DNA from: Membranipora membranacea
Lineage: Eukaryota; Bryozoa; Gymnolaemata; Cheilostomatida; Membraniporidae
DNA: 64,000 nt
NCBI GenBank assembly: GCA_914767715.1
Contig: OU612072.1
Coordinates: 12,586,001 to 12,650,000, forward strand
Reading direction: 5' to 3'
This document shows, piece after piece, positions 1-12,300 of the stretch. A model generated the notes under the pieces. That model was given only the letters and a program-made list of their open reading frames with translations. It searched no databases and was not told where the DNA came from. Positions within the stretch are counted from its first letter, which is position 1. Each line of letters begins with the position of its first letter. Both the position numbers and the translations under genes were made by a program.

Positions 1-340
1 CTATTTTTCTATGGTACATTATTTTGTGATATGGATGAAAATTATAATTTGCTTGGAAAATTGCAAAAGGATAACAGAAAACATGAATTATAATATTAGA
101 ATGATTCTATCCAGCAGTCCAACTCCACACATTCCAACATATACTGTTAGCTTAGGGTTTTGAAAACATTCTAACTCAGTGAAATTCAAGGGTGGTTCAA
201 CGCATCCCCAAACCAAAAACAGCAGACATTTATCAGGTTGGAAATGTGAGGTTAGACTGTGGATTTGGGAGAATGTAGACATATAAGGAAATTCTAGCAA
301 GTAATCCATAAAATGTGCAGGAGTTTAAATTGCACCATAC

Positions 341-360
341 CTGTTTAAGCTTAATTGCTG
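341..360 (-). CDS. STARD9: possible 20-nt micro-exon (exon 49)
   Basis: A 20-base segment encoding QQLSLN between TTATTTCAG and GTATGG, in phase with exon 48. Micro-exons this short are easily false; it is listed because both splice signals are good. The next coding exon would be outside the window. Confidence 0.3.
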
Positions 361-3300
361 CTGAAATAAGAAGAACAGATTATTTAATTTCAATGTCTAG
401 CCAATAAATCATCTAACCTGATCAGGTGACATATCGAGGCTAAATGAAGTGTCACCAAATAGATGATCAGCGTCAATGTCGGGTTCTGAGTCATGCGCCC
501 CGCCATTTACTTCATCTGCACTATAGGATCTCATCATAAAAACGTATGTTATACTCTCTCCTAAGACAGTATAAAATATGTGAACAAAAACAGGACTAAG
601 AATAATTGCTGTGTATAACCGTACATCACTAATGAATGACCAATGTTTAATCTTGATTTAAAGATTTTGGTATTATTTGGAGTTACACCCCTCCATCGGT
701 CGGTGAGCAGAGTGGGAGCAACTCCAAATTTCTGCAGCATGATCAATAAATTTGAGTTTGGTCAATGCACTGCTATGCCATAGGATCTCTTGATTCTGAT
801 TCTGAATTATCAGTAGAAATGATATGCGCTATCAGACTTAACTTCACTTTCAAACAGCACACATGCACGGGGTCCAAAACTCAGGGCCCTACTTGAAAGT
901 GGCTAAAGCGTTAAGCCCCTTCTGTGTGATAAACAAATAAACTCTGATCTCGGAAATATCTCCAGTAAGGAGAGTGTGTATAATACCTGAGGCAGTGGAC
1001 ATGGTCCTGGGGCTTTGTTCTTCAGGATACTGAGCGTGATCAGACCCATTACCAGAGTCAGCTGAGGCCTGATTCTGTCCATCTACTGGAGAGAGGGAGG
1101 CAGGCTTATTCATCAGCTCTGGTCTCATCACCTCTTCTGTAAAGTTAGATTTTGAGATAATGTCTGGTAATGTAGGAAACTTGAATGCATAGAAAGTTCT
1201 ACAGGCGTCGGATCAGAGTCACGCCAACGCCTTGCATTGAATAAGAGAGAAGTTCAAACTAACTCTAAAACTAAAGACTTAAACTTTCACTTTAAATCAT
1301 GATATCATGAAGAGGGAAATTTCAAGTCTGTTTTGATCCTATATAACACACATATCAGGAGCACGTTCTTTAAGTCAATAATAGCTACCATATGAGCAAT
1401 GGAGTTTTCGAAAACCAATTCAGCGAATAAGTCTGCACTTGAACTAAAGCATTTGGACTTCGCTCTTAGCAAGCTAATGGTCAACTTGAAGTCAGTATTA
1501 ACTCCTTAATCTGCTGGATTTTTATTCATGATTTAGCCTACAGGTATGCCAGTGAGTGCATTGCACAGCTCTATCCTATACTGAGTACTTACCAGACTTC
1601 TCTTCAATGCCGTACAATATTGGGTTCATCGTACCAATGATATCTCTAGCTAACTCATAGCTTCCATCAGAAGGTGAATCAGACAGTTCACTCTCACTGG
1701 TGAATGCAGTAGAGTGATGCTGTGGTGAACCGCCAATAGAGGGCGCTTGAGTCTGATCACCAGAGGGAGCTTGAGTGTGACCACCAGAGGGAGCTTGAGT
1801 CTGATCACCAGAGGGAGCTTTGTGCTGCTGAATTTTTCCAGTTAGTGGCTGTTTCTCATCTGAGGTGCTGCTTTGATGTCTGTTTCTAGGTGATGACAAC
1901 TTCTCATGTGACTCACTGCTCTTGTTATTGCCTTCTCCTTGTTTAGAAAGTTTTTGGGTAGGGATTCCTTCCACAGGCGCGGAAGCTTTCTCTACCGGGA
2001 CAGGAGAGGGTCTATCAGCGAAAGGTGAGACAGCAGGCGTAGTTGCATTCTTAGCCCCACAAACCTTAAATAAAAGTATGAAAGAGGTTGTAACTTCTAA
2101 ATTTTGATTTTAAAAGTATTGGTTAATCAAAGGTTGCGTCGCACAAAACATCTAGAAGAGTGGGCAGTGAAATATTGTTCCCGGTAAGATTAGGCTGCAG
2201 TAAATGCACCAATTTGCTCTTGATTTTCAGGCAGGTGGGGAACACACCTGCCTGCGCCAAAAGCCCCAAGTATTCAGTGGATATTTTATCATAACTACAG
2301 ACAATAAGAATAGCCGTATGTCCATATTTGCGTCAGACTATCAATATTTTCTAATTCTAAGCATACAGTACGCAAAGGTTCAGGTAAAGAGAAAGAGATG
2401 CAACACAATAGAGACAACAAACTTACAACACTGTCGTTCTTCTTAGTCTCAGATTTGGGTGTCCAAGGTATTGAGATGACATGAACACCCATACCATTCA
2501 GTTCTACTTCTTCAGATCTTAGTATAAGTGAATCAGACTCTGGGTTAGCCATGAGGGGCTCAGACTTAAGTAGGGCGGAGTCAGGTCCTAAATGATTTGG
2601 GTCAACAGAAGCCCTCTGTGAATACAACAGCAAACAACATGACAAGCAGGACATTGAGACAAGAAAGGCAACAATATCCAAAGAAAAAAACAAAATTTAG
2701 CTGATGGTAGAATTCTCGACTATTCACAACACACATTACAATGCAGTACAATTTGGGAAATCCCGTCTAGTTTGACAGAACAGCTCAAAACAGACGTTTG
2801 GACAAGCCGTAAAGGCCAATGCTCCACTTGGCATGAATTATTTGTGGTAGAAAGAGTGCCTTCCGGGAGACTGTGACATCATTATACAGAGTATGTGAGT
2901 TACCTTCACTTATGTAAGGCACTTTTTCCACCATCAATAATTCATGCCAAGTAGAGCATTGAATTTTTTCACCATGCAAATCTGACAAAAAGTTATCATA
3001 AGTAACTGCCGGTGTATAAAGTGCATTGGTCTTTGGGTAGTCTTTAAATTCTGAGGAGAGTTGCATTATGGGTGATTGTTCTCTTTTACAATACAGAGGA
3101 TGTGGGCGGTACTTACCAGAGGAAGCGGGCGGTTCTGTCTAGATGTGGAAAGAGGTGACAGGGGTGGATCATGGAACTTTAGAGGTTGATCCTCCACAGC
3201 AGTACCATCGGGATAAAACACTCGACTGGATATACCCACCAATTCATTAAAACTGAATAATAAAACAGCATCATAGTATGTTAGCAACTTTGGTATATGA

Positions 3301-6300
3301 CAGTTTTTTATGGTGAAATCTCCTGAGCCAGCATTATTCACACACTAAAAGGTCAAGGGCTTCCCGGACTAAGTTTGTAATTGTCAGGGTCACAAGCAAT
3401 CAACCAACCAACAAAAAGGAAAATTGTTTGGCTACCCATAGTCTATCATACTAGAATTTTATACGCGGGGTATCAACATAACAGCTTTCTATCACCATGA
3501 CACGTTACAGCAGTATTTCCACGAGCCTTTGAAAAAGGGTAAGGGGACACTCACTAACATGCCTATCGCAGATCTTTGTTAAAAGAATACAAGAAAGCCC
3601 CTTGGAAGAGAACAAAAAGGAGCTGAAAATGATTTAAGCTTAATAAAACTGCCATGCATACCAGGTGCTAGATACCAGCCTTGTGATTTTGAATACAATG
3701 TGACATGCAAATTATCATCACCAGTGAACGATAGCGATATTTTGATATAAAGTAGCCAGCATGCCTATATTCATGCAAAGCAAAATGAAAGTTAAGAGCA
3801 GGTGGTTGAATTGAATTAAAAAGTGGTTGCAGTGTACAGCTATCATACCGTGTTTTAGGTTTTCTGAAAGTTTAAGAGAAATGGACAATTGTATTCAGTT
3901 AGCATTCCGGCAATTCGTTAAGAACTAAACTCCAATGCATGTCAACCATGACACTCAATACACCTTATCCGAAAGTTTTTTTGGTAATCTTTTCTCAACT
4001 TCATAAGTCAAATATAGTCAAACAATAATGACAAATTCTATGCTCAAATAATTGCAATACGGACCTTCTTTCTGAACTTGGTGTGCTTCTGGCGTCATCC
4101 ATACTGTCTGAAGTGTCGACAGACAGCACAGCGCTGTGTAGAGCAGACCTAGAGTGTAGATAAGATAGTGTGTCCATGAGAACTGATTGAACGATCTCAT
4201 TGGCTACATTTTCTGCAGAGCTAAGATTCACAGCAGGCGTGTTTGAAGCTGATTGACTGTTAGCAAACTGATAAGCAGAAGCTTGGCTGTTAGTTACTGG
4301 CGGGATAAATGAAGAAGAAATGATACCATCTAAGCTATCACTGTCACTTCCGGTTGTTTCAGGGTGACCTGTTTGAGCATAATACTTCTCAAGAGGGGCT
4401 GACCTCAACTTCTCTTCTGGCAGAGTCGGATTCTGGCCAGACTGTGAAAATGTCACAGAAGGAGGTGATGTTGTCAGATCTCTGACAGTATTTTCATCTG
4501 TTACTGTGTCTCCCTGACTCTCTGAGATCTTCAACTCTGGCAAAGCAGAATGACTGACAGCAGTAGTAGTGGGTACTAAAATTGCTTCCACGGGCGCAGC
4601 ACGAGGTACTGGTGCATCATCTACCATCCCTTCAATGAGGCATTCAGATTCCTCTTTGTCTCCTGAAATCAGTTGTTTTTCAAGAAGTACAGATCTCAAC
4701 ATATCCTCTGGGAGCTTACTAGTCATTATCTGGATCGGACTAGTATAATCTGGGGAGTCGATTGGCGGTGTTGAGTCTGATTCTGCAGTGTCGGTATTTG
4801 CTACCTGCTGCTCATCAGTGACCTCAATCTTGGGTAATACATCACTGACAGTCGCATTCAATTGACCAAGATACTCTTCAGCAATGGGGTGCTGATTATG
4901 ACTTGGCTGAAGAGCTTTTTGCACATCGCCGCTGACTTTGCTATCCTGAGCAATGTGAGCATCATCTCCGTCGTCACCCTCATGAGGAGGTGTACTGTCA
5001 TTGGCTGAGGAGGACAGAGAGGGTTCTTCAGTGTAGATGTCATCCTTATTTTCAATCGCAGCTTCTAGAGCAACACTGGCAGTCTCAAGAAGATCCCGAA
5101 CTTCATCAAAGTCCTTTTGTAGAATCTCAACATCTGACTGGATGTCACTGGCGTCTACAAATCCTGCAATTTTGGGTTCCAATGTGATATCATCGTCAGC
5201 AGCAATCAGAATGGCTTCAGGCAGTACCTCTTCTATGTCCGTGCCCCTCTTTCTACATACAGGAGTGTCATACTCCATGTGCATAGTGTTTGCATCCAAC
5301 TTTTCAGAGTAGATTTCCAGAAGGGGGCCATCATATTCTGCTTGGAGTTGAAAGGCGGGAACTGGAGGGTTTGTTTGGGAATTTGTTGGGATTCCAACAC
5401 CTAATGCAGACATAGGGTTTAATGTTTTATCTTTTATAGTAGAAGACATATCTATTTTGGCATCATGTCTGGGGCTATCATTATTCCCTGCCCCATCTAA
5501 CCCAGTCTTGTCTTTATGGCTGTCTAGAGCAAAGACAGACTTAGGGACCATCGGTACTGATTTGTTGTCCGTTTCGTCGCCAATGTCCATTTGATTTGCT
5601 TCTCCATCGGCATTGTTGCTTCTGTGTCTATTTCCATCTACATCCATCAGTGATGGTTCATTCACCAGCTCCTCTTCTTCCTTTAATACTGCCATCCTAT
5701 CGTCCAGGGTATCAGTTGAATATATTGTGCTACTGGATGAGGACGCAGAGGGTGCATAAGGATCATCGTCTGACAGGAAGTCATCAGAATACTCTCCATC
5801 ATCGCCATTTCCATATTTACTTAGATCTAAGCTTTCATCCAGAGTGTCCATGGGTTCATCTGTAGAGCCACTGCTCAAAATCGTCTCAACGGCACTAAGA
5901 CTGGACAGATGTCGGAGGCCATCTACTTTCTCAGGCAGTTTCTGGCTTGTTTCCGAAGCTTGAAAACCAACTGTATTACTGGCTGGAAATGCTTGATCTT
6001 GGGACTTGGGCTCAGTAACAAGCTTGGGCTGGATGGCTAGTTCTAGGGAATCTGTGCTCAGTGTTGGCTGAATGTACCCTAGTGTGGAAAGAATCTGGTC
6101 CTTGGCAGGCTTGAAGGGAGAATTATTGTCATCAAGTGAGTCATTGCTGAGAACAGTTTTCACTGAGGCTATTGTAGGGAGTACATCACCTCGAGAGAGT
6201 GGTTTCCCATCTAATGAGTCAGCACTCAGAGTCCCCTTTAGTGCTTGTAGTGTTGGAAGGATATGTGTAGGTTCTACAGTATCTTCTTGGTGGACAGTCT

Positions 6301-9300
6301 CATCCTTAGCGGGAGCAGCGATTTGATCATCAAGAGAGTCATTGCTCAGACCTGGTTTCATAGCCCCCAGAGTTGATAGTGATGTTTCAGCGGCTTGTGT
6401 TTTCTCAGGTAATGTTTTGCCTGGAGTGCCATCTAATGAGTCTTCACTGGTTGAACTTCCTAATGATCCCAGCGTTGGCAAGGCCAGATCTTTCCTCTTC
6501 TTAGTTATCTTCTCTTCCACAATAACAGGGATTGTTTGAGGAGTGTCCGTTTCTAATGAATCATCGAGACTGGTCTCTTGTTGAACATCTACCGTTTCAA
6601 TTGGCTTGGGACCACTTGGGCTAGCCGACTCAGCATCAGACAAAAGCTTTTGGTCTTGATATCCGTCGGTAACCTCAGCATCTTTGAGAACGGCATCACC
6701 AACAACCCATTCCCTGTTTTTGATCATATCAGACAAATCACTGACCTCTTTAGTCAGGTCAGCAATCACCGGGCTCTTCAGGACATCCGCATAAGTGGGC
6801 TTCCCGTCATTTGGCGTTTCTGTATTAGATTCTACACTGGTTTTAACATTCTGAGGCATTGCAGACAGATCTTTTTTGGTGGGGTCAGCAATCACTGGGC
6901 TCTTCAAGATATCTGCGTAAGTTGGCTTCCCCAAAGTGGACGTTACCATATTAGAGTCTCCACTGGTTTGAATTTCATGAGGAATGACAGACGTATCTTG
7001 TTTTGTATGGTGAGCAATCACCGGGGTCTTCAGGATATCTGCATAAGATAGCTTCCTGAAACTTGGTGTTTCCATGCTATAGCCTCTACTGGTTTGAATA
7101 TTATGAGGGATGGCAGAGATATCTTTGTGATTGTCATTATCTGAGGACGGTTCTGGATCAGTGTTGTTGTTACTGTCCTGAGTTTTCTCAGCCTGTTTAG
7201 TTTCACTTGAGCTCTGCTGGTCTGCTGAATTTTCAGCAAAGTTTGATGACTGCGGATCATCAGAGCTGTTTGGTAGCACATTTTCAGCCTTATTGTCTTT
7301 CTGAGGCAATGAGTGGGTGTGAGGATGTGAATCCTCTGCTAAGGTTGGCGCAGACGATGTCAATTTGATGTCTTCTGTTTGGACTGCATCTTCTTCTTCG
7401 TCATTGAGACTTTGATCTTGGCTTATAGGGTCGGCACTGAATGGGGTAACAAGATTTTCTGCTTGAGGATCTGGGGTAATGTCGCTGCTGTAGGGTGTAG
7501 AGTTAATATTGGCAGCCTGATTGTCAGTTTTGTTCATATTTGTAGGCGTTGCTTTGGCAAAAACATTTGAAGCAAGAGGCGCTTCATTTGGATTGTGATC
7601 ATTAGCTTGCGGTGGGAATGGGTTATTTACAGTGACCGGGCTTGGCCGTGTTTCAGTAGATTCAAGGTCTGCATTTGAAAGCGGTGCGGTTGGTGAGCTT
7701 GGCTTGTCCTCTGCGGAGGTATCTAAGCTTATGGCAGGAGAGCTGTGAGACACGCCTTCAAATCTAGAGGTGATATAACAATACACAAGCGGTTGTATAG
7801 AAAAGTTAGTGTCGACAAAGCATAGCTGGTAGTGGGATAGTAAAAGTGTGACAATGAATAGCATAAAACGAGCCAACCCATAATTGGAAAAATATATTAG
7901 TAGCTTGAATTAGCAGTAGCTGAGCAAAAAGGCTGATACAACATCTAGCATGAAGCCAAAAACCAGAACGGGTAGGCATATAGGCATGCAGTGTTGAAGC
8001 ACCAAAACCAGCAGGGTATCTGTGAATTGCACATTCAATTCAAAACCCAATCTCTCAAATACATGTACACATAATAAGCACTGGATAAACAATTTAGTGA
8101 ACACTGTGGTACAAGACAAAATAGTGTCATAATAAACTCACCCATCCTGGTCAAAGCTGAGAGGAATAACAGCTAGAAGTTCATCAGTATCATCCGAATC
8201 GATCAGGTTAACTAAAACACAATTGAGTGAGAAATAACATCGACCAATCAAAAGTCGTGATACAAAGGTTCAAGCAGTAGAAAAATGGCTGGAACTACAT
8301 GGTGAGAAGATTTCCTAAACACTCTTAATATTCTACTGGTGGCTATTCATGGATATTGACTCCTTTTCACAAATAGAATTCTTAAGAACATGCTATTCCA
8401 ACCCTACCCATATTTAAAAGGTGCCATAAAAATCAAACTTTTCTCATTGCTGAATCAAATATGTTAGGTTGCAAATATCGCAAAACTCAAAGTCATTTTC
8501 ATAAATGAATAAACATCATTGTTACTTTATTGCCACGCATATTTTAGTTCATTGACTCACGTGATCGTTTAGGGTCAGCTGTAGCACCTGGCTTGTATGA
8601 TTCCAGAGTTGATATGGAAGCAGCAGGGGCGATAACTTCTACAACTTCCTGTTGCTCCTTGGGTGCTCGAGAAGAGTTGTTTGGTTGTTCTGAGATTGCA
8701 GTGGCATCTGTCAACTTTTCCTTGACATCTTGTTGTGCAGACCTCGTATCACCATCATTCATTATCTCTCTGATGTCTATGTCAGACGATTCAGACATTA
8801 GCTCTTCATTCCTTTCGAATGAGCTGTCCAAATCGATGGCGATGTCATTGTTTGCTCTAATGGGTGATGCCTCAGAGAGTTTGACAGCGTCCTCGACCCA
8901 TGATTCTAGCAGCTGCTCTATCCCTCCTGGGGAGACAGTTTGACTGACATCTGTTTCCATCGGGGTGTTTGGTGGTGTTGGTTGATTATTTGTTGGAGGC
9001 TTGGACACTGTTTGAGAGGTTGGCTTGTTTGACATTGAATTAGGCCGAGATGACATGTCGGTTGTCATTGTCATGTCATTGTTGGCACCGAACACTGGCC
9101 CAGCATTTTCGGCTTGGACAACATCGTCTGCTAATTCAAGGTCATGGTTCACCTCGAATTCAGGTATCTCTTCTTCGTCTTCACTGCTATTAGCGCTGTC
9201 AACAAAAGGGATATCTTCCCCTGTAGTAAGAGGTTGAGTCACTGTTATATCTTCAATACTGTCTGGATCTCTGGCAGCTTCAGAAGAATCCAAATCTCCC

Positions 9301-12300
9301 TGTGTGGTATCCATTGTCTCATCGTAAGAGCTGCTTGGATAAGTTCCGTCAGTAGTGTCAGTCTGTCGGGACATGTTCAGGTCAGTGTCTGACTGAAGTG
9401 TTGTGTCTGCAGACAAATCAGGATCAGCATTCGATTTGTCAGAATAGTCAGTAGGCACTTGACTATGGGGAGTCAGGGATTTATGTTTGAATGATTTTTC
9501 TGTTTGACAATTATCGGCATTTGGATCTTCTGTGAGCGCTTTATTATTAGGAGTCTGTGACTTCTGCCTGATTGGCTCTTCTGTTTGATGATCTAGATTG
9601 TCAGCATTTTCTGTAGACTCACTAAGGCTAGTTTTATTGTCAGGAGTGGGGTGGGATGGGTCCTCTGCCTGATGAATACCATCATTGTCTGTTTGTATAG
9701 TAGCTTCATCTGTATTGTCTGTTGTTGTGTGGATTGGTTCTTGAGATTGATGATGTAAGTCTTGAGCAGAGTCAGCCAATAATGCTGACGTAGACACTGA
9801 GCATGTCTCACTTTCCGCTCCAGCTAACAGTTCATTGGTAGTGGTGCTGCCAAAGATGTCTGCTTCTTTAGCAGATTCACCATCATCAGCTATTTTAATG
9901 TCCGGAGTTGAGTGAATCGGCTCTTGAGACCGATGGTGAACGTCATGAGCGGAATCAGCCAGTAATGCCGATGTTGATACAGAACAGGTCTCGCTGCCTG
10001 CTCCAGCTAACAGCTCGTTAGTAGTGGTGCTGCCGTAGATGTTAGTATCATCACATGAGGAGTCAGTGAGGTAAACACCTGACTCTCCCAGGCTAGGCTT
10101 GGCATTCTTCAGCGGATTGGCCATCTCAACATCCACAGTCTCTTCTACAATAAGAAGCATACTTTTGTGTGAAAAAAAAAATTTAAGAAGCTACATTTCT
10201 GTTAGTATCAAAGGTAAATGATCCTTCGATTTAAACAATGCAATACTATATTATAAGTCTTTCAGGTCCTCTATCATATTTCAGGCCCTTATGGCTCGAT
10301 CTCTTAAACTGGATGGATTAATAGGATTTCGGACTCGCTAGTACTGAGTAAGCTGCACCATTAGTTCAGACATGGTCAGCATCCCAGACGGATTCTTTTG
10401 CTGTTGAAACTCAGTCCGCCCTTAATCTAACAACCTTAAATAAGGCTATCCTCAGTTGAAACAGCTTTGCTAATGACAAACACTCTTGAATTGGAAGTAA
10501 AAATCAAAATCTCAATCAGGTCCTCAGATTATCTCCACTAATTAAGTTTCAAAGTACCAAAAGTTTACAATCAGTTAATACCAGCTAGCGAGAAGACTTC
10601 CAGCACCGTGCTACACCACTCAGCATTACCTATACCATTAAATGTGTATGTGAGCGGCAGGCGCGCCATCATACAACTTATCCTAAGCTCGCCTGTAATT
10701 GTGGGCGAACATTGAGTATAGAATATGTTTGTAACAACAGCATTGCCATAACAGAGCAATGAGACGGTTGAATAAACAGTGAATGGCAGATTTGGGAAAC
10801 AGAAGACTCCAGCCCAACTACACTCATATCAAAATTGAGCTGTCTGACGATAAAAGGAGTTAATATGAAAGCGCGTGTATCATATCTAGGTTTCCTATCC
10901 CCTGTTGTCTGTTAAAGCTTACAGGTTGCATGGAGCTGCTTGCGTACAATCTGACAAGTTGCACGTCATAACTGTAAGGCACTGCATTCCACGCAAATCA
11001 CAAATCAAAATTGAATGTTCAGAACTTTTCTTACTTCACAGAAACACTGCTGTTCTCCGCCCCCTTGTTCAATTTTCTTGCGCTGATTCTATATTGCATA
11101 AGAACAAAACTTGGCATACCAGAAGGTGCGTCTCTTACTCACCTGAGTTAGTTAGATCACTGCTGTTACTACCATAACTCTCCACAGATATCCGAGATCT
11201 GCTCAGATCTGCACTGTTAGTCAGAGACCTCGGGACATCACCTAACGTAATAAAACATACGGCAGCGTTAAATCATTTCTACAGCCTTAAACAACGGTCG
11301 CGAATGTAATACACAGCGAGCTAGCCTGAAACAACATCAAGCAGTCTAGAAACTTAACAGCTAAACGTTATGTAATGCCATGGAAATATAGTTTACATAA
11401 TTTTATATAGTTAATTATCGCAAAAGCTTATTTATAATAAAATTTAATATAAAAGCTTTGGGCAGCATTAGGAAAAAATCTCATTGATAACGGTTTGCTT
11501 ATTAATAATGTGTTTTGTATAGTGATTATTTGTGGAAACCCTTTCAATTGAGACTTGAATTTTGTGATTAGAGTTATAAGACCTGAGGGATTTAAGTGGA
11601 TATTAAGTGACGAAAACAGCTTAAAACATAAAAGCAGAACGCTAACATATTACCTATTCCAATGGCCGTTTAGTTTTTCTTTTTGAAATTATCAAAGTAA
11701 CTTGAAATTGAAACAAAACTTTAGACAGATAAAACTCCAGTGCTGGTACTGTAACAAAATGAATGAATTTAGGAGATAACATTTCAAAAGCTGAATCCTA
11801 TCAAAAAATTGGATTGTTTCACCACATTTGGAAATTACCTCCCCTTTCTAGGCAATTAAATTGTAACAAGTTAAGGAAAGCAATTTCCAAATTAACTCAA
11901 TGACACTCCCTGCTGACGGCTGTTGAGCCGAGAAATCAAAATTTGGAGTGGAGTGAAGACCAATACTGGGCAGAAAATTAAAATCGTAGGAACACGATGG
12001 ATCTCCGAATCAGTTCTGAAAGGCAAATAAAATTTCTGACCAATAATAATTCATTTTTGACTGAGGTGGCGGTGAACCAATCCTAATCCTTCTAACATAC
12101 CATGAGTAAGGCTATCATCCGACCCGTGACACAGCCTAGCCTCAGCTATGATAATCTCCTCACTGCCCATGTTGTGGGCGTTATTAGTCGGGTGTATAGA
12201 ACCCCACACATCAGTACGGGAATGTGTATATGTACCAGCTACAAGCAGAATAAGGAGACAGACAATAAGAAGAATAGTCAGGCAGGCATAAGCCATGCTG

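Noticed and set aside
5037-6539. Several plus-strand open frames (5037, 5596, 6072, 6342)
   Set aside because: All are mirror frames of the low-complexity Ser/Asp-rich exon 43.
6578-7051. 157-codon plus-strand open frame
   Set aside because: Antisense shadow of the 42-residue repeats in exon 43; its own repeat pattern mirrors theirs.
4001-7876. A free-standing 1291-residue secreted protein starting at the ATG 7876 with a hydrophobic start
   Set aside because: The first ~38 codons lie in the intron left of a good acceptor at 7764; the frame joins exon 42 in phase, so the apparent signal peptide is intron sequence.
8544-10160. A free-standing 538-residue gene starting at ATG 10160
   Set aside because: The first codons before 10144 are intron; the acceptor and donor phases make it exon 41. 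An early stop by intron retention remains possible and is reported as a finding.
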